The notes beneath the pieces are model-generated. The model was not told the origin of the DNA. It worked only from the letters and a program-made list of their open reading frames with translations, and searched no databases. The position numbers and the translations under genes are program-made. A DNA stretch of 64,000 nucleotides from Eublepharis macularius (taxonomy: Eukaryota; Chordata; Lepidosauria; Squamata; Eublepharidae): contig NC_072791.1 in the NCBI RefSeq assembly GCF_028583425.1, forward strand, positions 45,887,368 through 45,951,367. The letters are read 5' to 3'. Shown here in pieces: positions 11,301 to 23,100 of this stretch (the stretch's first letter is position 1; each line of letters starts with the position of its first letter).

Positions 11301-14300
11301 AAAATTACCAAGATTCTAAGGGAGGAAGGGTAAAGTGTTAGCTTTTTAATATGGAAGCATATTTTGAAATATAAAACTAAGATTTTAAAAACATGATTTA
11401 ACACTCTTCTATTCCTAACGTAAAATGTTTAAGTAGGTCAGGTTACAAATGGTCAGATAAAGAAGAGTTTATTCTATTCTCAAAAATATTTCTACAAGTT
11501 GTAGCAAGGTAGCCAACATGGGGTCTCTAAAGATACCAGGCATGTGGCCTGAGTGTTACTGTTTTGAATCCTCATGGTTTCTGATGCAAACAAAAGTATT
11601 ATGGGGAAAAGCATGCAATATATTCTTCCAGAGCCAAACAAATTACTCATCCCAGTTCCCAATATTATGAAAATAAATACTACAAAGCTTGTTCTCTGAA
11701 AAGGTTGGTGTTAATTCTGGTGAGATTGTAATCTGCACATTATACTTTTTGTTTTAAGATAAATTACAGTTTACAACTAATTGGTTATTTGCTTATGTTC
11801 AGCTGAACGATTATGACCTATTTCAACTCTTCCTTAACAATCCGCCCCTCAATTTTGGGTCAACTGAGGACAATTTCCCCTTTTTTTTGTCTGAGGAACC
11901 CGAACCCAATCAACTGCTCTGCTGCCATAGGGCAGACAATAGGCTTTGGTTATGAGCGAGGAAAGTACACACAGCACAAAATTCTACCAACTTATTCATT
12001 TAAATGGACATAAAACTGACATAAAGAACTATTCTAAAAAGCCCATGAGAGAATATTTTAACCACCCAGGTCATTCCATCAGACACCTAAGAATAACCAT
12101 TCTCAAACTGTTATATTCAAACAGACATACAGAATGCAAGGTAGTGGAATAGGAGTTTATTCAGAATTCAACTATATAATTCAAGGCCTAAACAGGGATT
12201 ACAGCTTATACTCTTACTAGAAGATCTGATAGTAACATTATTTTTGTACCTTTGACTTCCCCATATATAATCCTTTAATTCCCTTTAACAGTTCTTGCAT
12301 AAACATACCGTAAAAAAATTGCCAGCCAAAGCCAGGGTTTTGGTAAAAATGTCTGAACTCAGAATTGTAAGTGTTGTTGGGTTGTGGCCGAGCTCAGATA
12401 TGTGATGGCTGGGCTGATTAGTAACACCTGAGGAGCTGACTCTCAGTTCCCCAGAGATTCAACCTTGGGAGACTGTTCTTTGAGAGGCTCTATGTTTACT
12501 CCCTAGATTTTCCACTTGCTTCATTTTGGTTCTGGGGGGGTGGGGGGTTCATTCCTGTGCTTCAGTTTGCTTCTGTTGCACTATGTTGCAACAGTATACC
12601 TTGCTTCAGTTTGGTTTGGGTGGAATGAATGTGATTCTCTGATGTGATGTTGTTTACCTTGCTTCACTTTGGTTCTGGGGGGATTCCATTCCTGTGTATC
12701 ATTTTGGTTCTATTGGGCTTTCTCTGGGATGAGCTCAGCTTGCATTTGGGAGTGTGCCTTGGCCATGGCAGCCTTGCCCAATGTGTGTTTCTGCAATGCG
12801 AGTCAGCTCTTTTCCCATAGGAAACAATGGATGGCTGGGGGCACCTTACTCAGGGGCTCATAGAATTGGCCCCTGGGGTCCAATCTTCCTGAAACTTGAG
12901 AGTTCTTCACAGGATAGTCAGAAGAAGGTCCCCTGAAAATATGGTGGAGTTTCCACGAAAAATGCCACCCCCCAGCCCCTGGAGAGCCCCCATATATTTT
13001 TCCCCATAGGGAGTAATAGAGAATAGGTGGGGGCACCTTCTTTGGGGGTCCAGTATTGTTGCAGTATTACAAGTAGACATGAGAACCTATAGAATATATG
13101 CAAAGTAACAATTTAAGTATACAAAGTTAATATATTGAGTATTTGCAATAATAATAGCTGATAAATCACATTGGCAATCATTTTAAGACACGAAGACTAA
13201 AGCTGCTTTCCACTAACCTTACTGTTGTTAATCTGAACACATCTCTCAATGCCTTAGAATCTATTGACTTGAACACCCTGCATAGAACAAGGAAGAAGCC
13301 ACTGAGGCACAAATCTGAACCTCTTCTTCAAGAAGCCCAGCTCAAGAAGAAATAGGAAATACCATGGTAAATGCAGCATGTTTCATTCTTGAGGAAATGT
13401 TTTCCTCAATCATTATATGAAAGTTTATTGACAAGAGAAAGGCCCTGTTGTTGAAGAACAGCTATACAAAAACAATTCCAGAAGAAGGTTTTCCAGAATA
13501 GCCCTGGTCTTTTATACAGAACTGAGGACAACGGTTAAATCCATGATAAGCACATAAATATCAAAGCACTGCATTAATTATTGGTAGCAACAGTGGTAGC
13601 AGAAGAGACCGCAAAGCACGAAGGGAACAGGACAGTCAAACACTGCTGGTATCATATTAACCTCTAGTATTAATTCATTTAAGGCAAAGTACAGACTGCC
13701 AGTGCTACTGATAAGCACCAGTGAGTGTCCCACTGCTGGCAGTAATCTTGCAACAATGTGTCAAACTGAGTTATAATTCCTTTCACAAATGTATCTTGGA
13801 TATAAGCAATGAAGAAAATGAAATAACTGATGCTATTCTCTCATAATTTAGGTTATATGATCTACCAGAGATTAATGAAGTGGCAATGGGGCCCCAAAGT
13901 CTGAACTGCCTTGATTATACTACAGGTACAGCAAAGAATATTAAGCTAAGAGCATATAAATTCATCCACAGCAATATCAGAGCAGAAATTAAGCATTTTA
14001 ACATTCTTGTCCCTTTCTTTCTGCAGCTTCATTTTTTCATCTCTAAAATCAGACCCACTAGAGCTGCAAGGCCTGGAGCATCTTCCCCTTTCCTTCAAAC
14101 TCCCTATCAACTTACAAGTTGCCTTCAAATGCCAAAACATACAAATAATTAAAGGTTTCAGCCAGGGCCGTACTATTTATAAGACTAACTAGGCTGAAGA
14201 CAAGGGGCCCTGCAGGGACTAGGGGCCCGTCAATTTTTTCTCCTAAGGCACACCCCACATAAATTACAATTAACTGATTCTCTTATACAACCTCTATTAA

Positions 14301-16720
14301 TAAGATTAACTGCTTCCTTACTGAAGTGAAACAAATGTCTCTTATATTAAAACAATTATCCATAAACTATATATTTTAATAAATAATAAAAATGTTATTC
14401 ACTTCAAAATATTACAGTATCGAACAATTATATCCAAAAATGTGCTTTCCTGAAGAGTTCTACTAGCACAATAAAATATTTTTAAAATTGTGAATAGAAT
14501 TCTTCAGGAGACCCTCAAAATGGATATAGGGCTATGTACTGTGGTCTAGTACCTACCGTACCAGGGTCAGGCTGTCAGCTGTAGTGGGGTGAAAGATTGA
14601 AGTGCTGGAGGGGGCCTGAAATACCTGGATGCCTAGGGGCCCAGCCCCGGATTAATACAGCCCTGGTTCCAGCACAAGGTTTATGGAGACTTGGCTAAAT
14701 AGTAATTTCAGGGGGTGGCAATGAAAAATGCTCCCCAGAAACTCTCCATACAGAAAGTATCTATATATTCTACACAACATTAAAAGTACAGATTATTTCC
14801 AATAAATCAATGGTAAACAAATATATTTAAAAAGTCTAAAAATCCAAACCCATAAATTCTATTCAAATACAGTCTCCAAGCTCATGAAAGTAGCCAGATG
14901 CTTAGCAAGGATATAGTCACACATATCACTGACTAAGCACTAAAACCAGTGCTTAATTGTTTATCAGGCACAATAATCTACACTTTCCTATCTCTCCAAA
15001 CGCAAGTCAGTCTGGACACAGCTCAATGGGAAATAGTAGGTGTACAAACAGCTGTACATCTTTGGGACTACTCACTTTGAAGTAGCCATATTTTGGATGA
15101 CAGAGTACAGAAACTCAAAATTTTCATAGCTCTGCTCAGCCCCCTTTGAACATACCAGATCTAGCAAAGGGTAATTGATATTTAAAGATGTCACTTTGCT
15201 CTTAAGATACCCAGAGGTTAATTTCCAAAGGCTGCAATCCTAAATAAACTTACCTAGAAGTTCCATTGACAATGATGACAAAGATAGGGGACAAGGTAAA
15301 AGACTATTATTTCTTAATCTCAAATACATAGAGACAAGCAGTGCTGAGGGAGGGAAACTTTAAACGTGTGTTTCTCAGCCTTGAAAACACTTCATTGTAA
15401 GAAATAATGTGAAAACTGTTAAGACAGTTAAATGTGGGCAAACTCAGGCATCTTGTGAATACAGAATAGGTATGCAGAGCAACAACCATCTCACACAATG
15501 ATCATATTTCTAACTGAACAGATTTTTATGTTGAAAACAGGAACTCCAATTTATTTCAGTCAACCTAGACACATGAACTTTAGGATCCCTTGATTTAATC
15601 TTAAACCAGGCGCCACCTATATGGAATCTTTACCAGGTTCTCTCTCCAACATACCAATTCTGGAAGTTTTTTAGCTGGATCCCTTGTCTAGGTAAGGGTG
15701 AAAGACACAGTTCATTCTTACCTGAGGAGTCATTGTAGAAAGGTCTGCATGGGAGGTGCTTTGTAGGCGCTCACACCTGTTATCTGTGTTCTCACCACCA
15801 CCTTGTCTGAACTCTTGAGCTTCAGGAGCAGACTGTGAGATCTGGGATGTAGTGAAGTGAGATTCAGACGGGGAGATGGAAGGAGCACTGGACTGGACTG
15901 ACTGGGAAGAAGGTTGGTAAGGTTGAGAGAGAGGCAAGTAAGACTGAGAAATGGCTGGTTCGGAGAACGCCTGTTCTGAGAAGGTCTGAGGCAACTGGGA
16001 ATGGGCCTGGTAAGGTTGAGGGGGTGGGCTGTGGGTCTGGGAGGGCAGAAGCTGAGAGGAGAGGGTGTAAGGGTCAGTATCGAGAGGGGCCATGTAGGAC
16101 TGGGAGGGCGACTGCGGTGGGGAGGACAAGTCCATGTCCATATCCATGTCGGGGTTGCCCGGGGAGGCTGCGACCTCCCAGTCCTGGGGGGCCTGAGGGG
16201 GCTCTGCTGTTTCCTCAGTCCGGGGAAGTGGGGGCATAGGGGGGTTCCGCAACTGCGCTTCGCGGGGAGGGGGCGGCGGCGGTGGGTCGCGGTGTTTGAA
16301 CTGCTTGGGGTAAGTGCGGGCGGGGGGTGGGCCGGCAGGGACCGGCGGCTGCCAGGAGGCGGTGGGGGCCGAGGCGCTGGGCAGGGGGGGTGGCGGTAGG
16401 CTGGGCGGGGGCGCCCCAGGCGGAGGGGGCCCCCCCAGCAGCACCGACTGCAACTGTTTCTGGTGCATCTGCTGGAGCTGCTGGAGTTGGGCCAGGTGCT
16501 GCTCCTGCAGGCTCAGGAAGCCCGACGCGCCGCTCCCCGGGGCAGCGGCTGGAGCTGCCGAGGAGGCCGCATACGGTGGCGGCACCACGGAGACCTGCGG
16601 CGGCAGGGAGGCGGACAGCACAGACGGCGGTGGCCCAGGTAGCGGTGGGGGCGGCATCAGGGTGGGCGGCGGCGGGTAAGGCCCCGGGGCCGCCCCGTAC
16701 AGACCCCACGTCGGGAACAT
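6695..16720 (-). CDS. YLPM1: YLPM1, first two coding exons (gene continues off the left edge)
   Basis: YLPM1 (ZAP3) is a nuclear, proline-rich protein with a C-terminal P-loop kinase-like domain that binds protein phosphatase 1. Only the N-terminal part is here. Exon 1 coding is 16720-15722 (333 codons), starting MFPTWGLYG, which aligns with the human MYPNWGRYG start. It contains proline-rich runs, a conserved Q-rich coiled segment at about residues 68-95 ([20 protein letters not shown]), a short DMDMDMD run and many SQ/SQSY repeats, and ends STMTPQ before a GT donor. Exon 2 is 6925-6695 (77 codons), starting [17 protein letters not shown] and ending VEPK before a GT donor. Both exons keep phase 0. 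The intron between them is 6926-15721. I found no third exon in 1-6694, so the rest of this protein of over 2,000 residues lies to the left. An in-frame ATG 112 codons upstream (17056) also has an open frame. I prefer 16720 from family similarity. Confidence 0.93.
7105..7200 (-). repeat. Dispersed repeat, family D
   Basis: TTTGAGTCTAATAGCATTTTAAAGACCAACAAAATTTT, then TATAAGCTTT. This is a degraded minus-strand copy of the repeat whose conserved end reads GTTGGTCTCTAAGGTGCCA. Other copies lie at 10394 and 23574, and it is related to the 3191-3433 insertion. Class unknown to me. Confidence 0.5.
8256..8500 (-). mobile_element. SINE-like insertion nested in the CR1
   Basis: The plus strand shows the stretch TCCCACCCTCCCCGCAAGCA followed by GGCTCAGGGCGGGTTACAAC and an A-rich segment (AAGATAAAATATACAAGATA). 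It breaks the CR1 3' UTR. The same module recurs at 32615-32705 and 60610-60690. Its 3' tail (minus-strand sense) is the (ATG)n run. Boundaries approximate. Confidence 0.55.
8266..8361 (+). repeat. (CAT)32 microsatellite
   Basis: An uninterrupted run of about 32 CAT triplets, 96 bases. It sits exactly where the 3' tail of the nested SINE should be, so it probably grew from that tail. Confidence 0.95.
8870..9074. repeat. 69-bp inverted duplication inside CR1
   Basis: 8870-8938 is the reverse complement of 9006-9074 with one mismatch by eye. The loop is 67 bases. The right arm is in the CR1 orientation and the left arm is inverted. Confidence 0.85.
9781..12360. other. YLPM1 intron 1 sequence with no gene seen
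   Basis: AT-rich intronic DNA. Apart from a family D repeat at 10394-10495 and a small local repeat of GAGATGGGTACAG (about 10300 and 10351), I recognise nothing. No splice-bounded coding segment matching YLPM1 was found. Confidence 0.5.
10394..10495 (-). repeat. Dispersed repeat, family D
   Basis: GGTGGGTAGCTGTGTTGGCC then GATTAGAGACCAACAAGATTTTTC and TATAAGCTTCTGAGAGTC: the reverse orientation of the copy at 23574-23712. Confidence 0.6.
12520..13065. repeat. Probable transposon-derived block, family not recognised
   Basis: Repeated words TTGCTTCA(G/C)TTTGGTT (12518, 12600, 12659) are followed by a GC-richer part with CCCATAGG(A/G) near 12816 and 13004 and GGTCC(A/C)ATC motifs. The texture resembles the internal parts of squamate hAT-type non-autonomous elements. 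No terminal repeats were identified. Confidence 0.35.
14163..14665. mobile_element. hAT-type MITE, 503 bp
   Basis: Ends CAGGGCCGTACTATT... and ...ATTAATACAGCCCTG form short terminal inverted repeats (CAGGGCYGTA). The flanks are 8-bp near-identical duplications, GTTTCAGC (14155-14162) and GTTCCAGC (14666-14673). The interior is AT-rich with no transposase. It lies in YLPM1 intron 1. Confidence 0.75.
14666..15660. other. YLPM1 intron 1, no feature recognised
   Basis: Unique-looking AT-rich intronic sequence up to the exon 1 donor. No open frame or repeat could be supported. Confidence 0.4.
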
Positions 16721-17110
16721 GGGGTCGGACAGAGGAGCGCAGTCAGGGTCGCCGAGAGCAAAGAGTGGATCGTCCCTCCACAGGCCGCAAGAGCGGCGGG
16801 CGACGGCAAGAGCGCGTGCGGAAGCGCCAGAACCGCCAAAGCCATAGAGCGAACTTTCCGAACAGCTAGAGCGTTTCCGGGTCGGCGGAGGAATACGGGC
16901 AGAATGGTGGAGTGGAAGGTACAGCGCCACCTGCCGGGATGTCAAGGGACAGCTGGGAGGGAAACGATGCTCGCCTTTATCTCCGCCGAACGTCGGTGGT
17001 TGTTGGCGACCCAGGAGTGACTGACCACCCGCCGCCCGCAGCGGTTTTTGCGTCATAACGTTTCAGAAGACTCGTGGCTGCGTGCACCCTCGTCTCAGCA
17101 CTCGCCGCCT
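16040..17110 (-). promoter_or_regulatory. YLPM1: YLPM1 CpG island, covering exon 1 and the upstream promoter
   Basis: GC- and CpG-rich sequence starts inside YLPM1 exon 1 and runs past the start codon to about 17110, then falls abruptly to AT-rich DNA. A TGCGTCA (CRE-like) motif lies at about 17049-17055. The transcription start is probably within 16750-17110; its exact position cannot be read from sequence. Confidence 0.6.
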
Positions 17111-17523
17111 GCACTTTATTCAAGTTACTTGTGAGAAATTAAATTTAAAATCTGTTACCAACTGAATTGGGGCATTATACAAAATAATCAGTAGTTTGAA
17201 TCAATAAAAGATCACCGCCTTGGTGCTTTGCTTTTATTTCAAATAGGCTTTATTACAGATGTGAATAACCCCTCCCTTACTAGTTGTCACCATAAAAAAG
17301 TTTCTTCAAAGGCCTATCATTATTCCCTGGGTTTGCATTTCCTCAAAACTCACTCTCTGCTCGTTCACAAGCCCAAGAAGCTAGTAATTCAGTTATTAAA
17401 TGGTTTATTAATTATTTGTATTGCTTAGAATGATTTTTAAAAAACAATTCATAAGCTATAAAAACTATGGTCACTATGATGAAAGTTTCACTTATCGAAT
17501 CTCACTGACTTCAGTGGAATCAG

Positions 17524-18728
17524 TAGAGATGGGCACGAATCGAATCATGACCCAAAAACCCCACACGAACCAGGCCGGTTTATGGTTCATGAACCAGTGG
17601 TTCGTGGAAGCTCATTTCCACGAACTGGTCTACTGGTTTGTTTGGGTCATAAAGGGGCAGTTTTCCTGCAGCTTGCAAGCGGCAGATCCCTTTAAACTAT
17701 TAGCTGGCAGGTGGCGGGGGACACCCCCCCTTGCCGCCTGCCAGCTGATAATTTAAAGGGATCTGCCGCTTGCAAGCCGAAGGGCCCTTTAAACTGCCCA
17801 AACCCCAGCCCCCCAACGCCACCAGCCCCACACTTACCTTGCCCTGTGGGCCCACGACATCCTCCCCCTCCTCCTGCGAGGGATGGGAAGGCCGTTTTTG
17901 GCCTCTTCCGCCGCTGTGTGGGCCTGCAAGGCAGCAGAGGAGGCTGAAAACAGTCTTCCTGCCCCTCAAATGGCCTCTGCAGGGCCCACAGGGTGGCGGA
18001 GGCCAAAAACGGCTTTCCCACCCCTCAAATGACCACCACAGCCACCATTTGAGGGGCGGGAAGGCCTCCGCCACTCTGCGGGCCTACGCAGCAGTGGAAG
18101 AGGCCAAAAACAGCCTTCCTGCCCCTTGCAGGGGGAGAACGCCGCGAGCCCACAGGGCAAGGTAAGTGTGGGGCTGGGTCTTGGAGTGCAGTGAGTACAT
18201 GGAGCAACAAGCACGCGGGTGACCAGTGCCCCACCAGATAATTGCCCAAGAAGAAGACGCGAAATGGGAAGTGGAAATTTTGCCCCGCATCTACCTGTCG
18301 GCTTTGGCCCCTTGGCTTTTACACCCTATACGGGACTGGTGGTCACTTACCTGAGACATCTAGGCTCACCACAGCTACGCTTGCCTGTACTCCTTTTTCC
18401 TTGCACTTTGTTGAAATGTTGCTCATGTGAGCGTTTAAATTGTTGTATTATCATTGTATATGGATTGCGGATCCCTTTAAACTATCAGCTGACATGCGGT
18501 GAAGGGGGATCCCCCCCTGCTGCCTGCCAGCTGATAATTTAAAGGGATCTGCCACTTGCAAGGCAGGTAAGAGCCCTTTAAACTGTCAAATGGCCCTTTC
18601 CCTGCTGCTGCTAAGCAGCTGGAAAGAGGCATTTAAACCCCAGGAACCACGAACTGGTCTGTAAACTTGCCCCAGTTCCCGGTTTGTGAAAATCCATGAA
18701 CCTTTTTTGTGGTTTGTGACCATCTCTA
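17524..18728. mobile_element. hAT-like non-autonomous element with internal hairpins, about 1.2 kb
   Basis: Left end TAGAGATGGGCACGAATCG and right end ...TTTGTGACCATCTCTA are terminal inverted repeats of the type also seen at 41304-42696. Inside, a hairpin with stems GGCAGATCCCTTTAAACTAT and its complement (17688-17772) is repeated in diverged form at 18468-18552. GC-rich blocks with GGCCAAAAACRGC words repeat between them. I could not find a matching 8-bp duplication. It lies in the spacer between YLPM1 and FCF1. Confidence 0.6.
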
Positions 18729-19705
18729 GTAGAGAGTAATTGTATTTAGGATGGCACTGTTGACTGTTCCTGAGGTGCCAGTCAAAAATGTTTTTACCCA
18801 TCTTTAACTTGTTGCATTTTTAAAGGTCAGTTTAATGCCCCTTGCTTTCTTTAATGGCTTGTCCTCTTATTCATAGTTTTTATAATGTTTTTCATGATTT
18901 TATAGTATTGTTTTTACTTTGTGAGCCATCTTGAGCAGGCCTCTGGAAAGGCACCATTTAAATTTTCTAAACAAACAGTGCACTGTTAAGAGGTTATGTT
19001 TAAATTTTCCCTGCAACACACCCTCCCCATATTTGCCATATACTTCTGGCATATGTCTTGAATCCATATCAAAATAGCAAATTTTAATTACTATTATACA
19101 GAATGTTGGTGGGTGCTGTTGTTAAGTGATGTTTTAGGGCTGTGGGTTGTTAAGGCCAAGATAATTTTAATAGGCTGTGACATTTGGGGATTTTGTTTCT
19201 TACAGTGTGGCATAAAGTTGGTATTTACAAGAATTTGAATTACAGTTACCTGTAGCAGTTGAACTGCACATCTATCTCAAACAATTTCTGGAAAGTAATT
19301 CATGTGCATGTACTATAAGCTACATCCACACATCCCACACCAAACACTATTTGAAAGCACATGGAAGCCTCTGTAGGAAAGAGGCTGGGCATGTTTGTCA
19401 AGGGGAAAAATAAATCTGGAGAAGCATTTTTTTTAAAGAGTGCAGAATAATTCCCATTTGTGAAATGTTTTTTAAAAAATCATCAAAGCATGTTGGACAG
19501 CACTTCTGAGGTTGGCTGCCAAATCACTAATGCACCACTGGAGATAACATAGGACTCCCCCTCAACCTGCCTGACGTCTGCAGAAAAAGAATAAATCTTA
19601 TTCCCTAATCCTAAATAAACAAAGTTTAGAAGTCCCAGTTGAATGAAAATTATTTATAAATGTGTAGTCTTAGGAGTAGATCACAACAATTTTACACAAA
19701 CAAAC

Positions 19706-19905
19706 TGAGTCACTGGTTCAAATTTCTACTCTGCCATGGAAGCTTGTGGAGTGACTTTGGGCTAGTCTCTCTCTTACACACACAGAGCCTAACCTACCTC
19801 GTAGGATTGATGTGAAGATAAAAGGGAAGTGTAGATAATGATGTAAGCCACTTTGGGTCCTTACTGGAGAGAAAAGTGGGATATAAATGAGGTAAATATA
19901 AATGG
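19706..19905 (+). mobile_element. tRNA-derived SINE (family B), truncated
   Basis: CACTGGTTCAAATTTCTACTCTGCCATGGAAGCTTG, then ACCTACCTCGTAGGATTG and TAAGCCACTTTGGGTCCTTACTGG, ending GGGATATAAATGAGGTAAATA. The 5' tRNA-like part is damaged. It ends just before the FCF1 3' UTR. Confidence 0.7.
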
Positions 19906-19944
19906 AGACAGTCTCAACAGCTCACTTCTAAACCATAAACAATG

Positions 19945-19950
19945 TTTATT
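19945..19950 (-). terminator. FCF1: FCF1 polyadenylation signal
   Basis: AATAAA on the minus strand lies about 165 bases after the FCF1 stop codon. It implies a short 3' UTR of about 190 bases ending near 19925, just before a SINE at 19706-19905. Confidence 0.6.
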
Positions 19951-20115
19951 CTGGAACATAGAACAAAGAAACAGATCTAGCATACTTTTTCTGGAAGAAC
20001 AGAGGAACTCCATAAAATCAGTTCAGCTTCCAGCACAATTAGAAACAGCAGGCAGAGTTCTGGAATTTGAGGGTTTGACACAGCAGGCTTATATTGGACT
20101 CTTTCCAACACAAGA

Positions 20116-23100
20116 CTAAAATCGAGGAGCTCCATAGTCATCTGGCATCCTCTCGATGTTATACCTAGAATAAGAACAAACATTATTAAGCAATCCATCA
20201 GAGTTCCTCTGTGGAAGGCCATGATGAGAGGCCGCCTGATCTTTGTTGGCTTTGGAACTGTATGATGCAACTGAACAAAAGGGAAAATCACTTTTTAAAA
20301 AGTTTAGTGAGCTAAGAGGTATTTAGGCTCACTAACAGGAATGAGTGACAGATAAATATCACTATACAAGCAGGGGACCTGCAAGAATTTGCACGGGACA
20401 TCTCATTTCTCCTCTCCCACTATTTCTTCTTTTCCTTCCCTGAAAGCCCCCCCCAGGCCCTCTTTCATTCTCACCCACCAGTCAACTTTTATGTGCCCTC
20501 CTCCATCTTGAGCTTTCTCTCCAGCCCTCTCCCTGGAAGCGCTACTTGGGAAAACTCTGGCCCAGTTTCACAGTGGGGAACCTTCAAGGCCTTGCACCTC
20601 ACTTTCTCCTGTATCCCCCTCAGCATGCTGTTACTTCTCTCTTTCCTCCTGGCAGCCCCCATATCTCAACTTTTCCTGCTTCCTTCTCTCTTTCCCACCT
20701 ACACAGCAAACTTTTATTTGCCTCCCACATCTTCAGCTATATTTATTTACTTCTTCATACCCCACCCTTTTCCATAATGGGGGATCCAAAGCAGCTTAAA
20801 TCATTCTTCTTCCCTCTATTTTATCCTCACAATAATTGTGAGGTTGGTTAGGTTGAGAATGTGTAACTGGCTCAAGATTACCCAGTGAACTTACACAGCA
20901 GAGTGCTTATTCAAAACTGGATCTCTGAAACTCTAACCACTAAACAATGCTGGCTTTCATAGGATGGCTACTGTTGAATAGTAGCATGCAGCCAGTCCTG
21001 ATTAATCATGCAAGTTGTGTGGTATCAAGTTGTCTTGTGGTTGCTGGTTAGCTTGGCCTGATGAGCTCCCTCAAAGGCCAAAATAGCTCTGGAAATGGCC
21101 CTGCCCCTTCCTCCTGCCTTTTATTGACAGAAACCAAGGCTTGAAGGCTGGCAAATACTGTTGTGCCTGCCCCCACAATGACCACAGAGGGCTTTTCCTA
21201 AAGCTACAAGTGCTACTTCTATTATTTGGGTGAGGGCTTTTACTTCTCCAACTCTTTTTTAAAAAAAAGAGTTCAGACTCTGAAAATCTGAAGCTTTTAA
21301 AAAGTTTTAGAACGATCTGTCTGTTCTGTTCATGGCCCTAGTCTCCAGATTTAAGAATCCAAAGATTTGCCAGCATTGAGAATTAAATATATTGATTGAT
21401 ATTGATAGAAATAATGAGCAAGGTACACATTACTTATACAACACTATTAATGTATATACTGCACATCATTAACAAAAAGTCCCTATCCCCAAGGAGCTTA
21501 GAAATATCAAAATTCAGTGAGGGAGCTAGTGTGGTGTACTAGTTAGTGTCAGACTAGGATCTGGGAGACCCAGGTTCAGATCCCCACTCTGCCATGGAAG
21601 CTCACTGGGTGACCTTGAGCCAGTCACACACTCTCAGCCTAACTTACCTCACAGAGATGTTGTGAGGATAAAATGGAGGAAAGGAGAAAGATATAAGCTA
21701 CTTTGGGTCCCCATTTGGAAATATATATGTAATTCAACAGTGGGTGCAGAGAGAAGACATAGGGAAGGAAATGGAAAGGGAAAGAGTAAATGGGAGAAAG
21801 CATTAATAGAGAGAGAGGAGGAACAGGAAAAGGCATGAATGTGAACAAATGCAGTTATGAGCACTTTTACTTTATTTCAGTAGGAGGGGAGAACTGAGGC
21901 ATCTCAATATATACAGCTTTTGGCTGTATATAGTCTTGAGTGACCACTTTTCAGAATTTCCCATCTTTTTACTGTAGTTACAGATAAATATCCTGTCAGT
22001 ACATCTCTTAATTTAAGATTATTAGTTATGCCACAAACACAGATCTGTTTATAATCTGCCATGATACTTGAGGCAAGTATCATTCAATATGCCAAAGAAA
22101 AGCAAATACATAGTAATGTACAAGCTTATTCAGCCAAACACAGACAACTGTATACAGACCTAGATGAGCCAGTGTAGATGGCTCACTCCATCATCAAGTT
22201 TTAAAATGCCATAGTTGCAAATATTGTTTTTATTATTAAGCCCTTTTCACATGGGTACTGTACACTATATGAGCTGGCAAAAATTAGAACAGTATTATAA
22301 TGATAAACTGTAGGACATAAAACAAAATGGCAATCTTGCTTTGATGTTAGACTACCATTTGAGAGCTCACCTACCTGTGGTTAGATATATACATTATAGG
22401 GACTCCAGGGATCTTCCGTATTCTTCTCTTGAGGTCTCTGTCTACAGTAGCCACTATGTAACATTTATGCTGGGAGGGAGGGGAGAGAAGGCCATCAATT
22501 CAACATTGGCAACTTTTCTTTGACTTCAAAGTATCATAGGATACACAGAAACAACAAGCCTCTGAATGCTGGCTGCCTTTGTATCTGGAATATCCAAGGT
22601 TGTTTTAGTACAGGAAGTGGATCTCCCTTCCACAATAATTCTTTGTAATGGTCATGGCTGTGTATGAAGAAGTCAATACAACCTAGAATCTGATTCTTTG
22701 AAAATCACCGGTACTGAAAGGAATTAAGTACCTCTAAATATGGCATAGAAAGTCCTACAGCAAGAAGGTTACCTGAGTCACTCTCTGCACCAAACAGTCA
22801 TCCGCATAGGTGCCTTTGTGAGTGCATGGCAAGCGTTCAAATCGTGGGTCTTTGGCTATCCTGCAGAATCATAAAAAAAAATAGGATATGTAGAAGTTAG
22901 CAGACTGCTAACAGAAGCCATCTTTTCTAGCATTATGGAATATTACAATTTGTCTACTCTAAAAAAGAGTCAGAATGTGAAACGAAGTTCAGTTGTCATG
23001 CTCCTACCTTAAAGCCACACGATATTTCTGTCCTAATTTCTCAATTTCAGCCATGACACAATCTGTGATACAGGGAATGCCTACAGGAATAGAATAAATA

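Noticed and set aside
16215-16869. Several long open frames on both strands over YLPM1 exon 1
   Set aside because: They are shadow frames of GC-rich, stop-poor coding DNA. Only the frame 15722-16720 (minus) matches YLPM1 and joins exon 2.
17516-18736. An 8-bp target duplication for the hAT-like element
   Set aside because: Flanks GGAATCAG and GTAGAGAG share only half their bases. The word AGTAGAGA on both sides overlaps the tip itself and is not a clean duplication.
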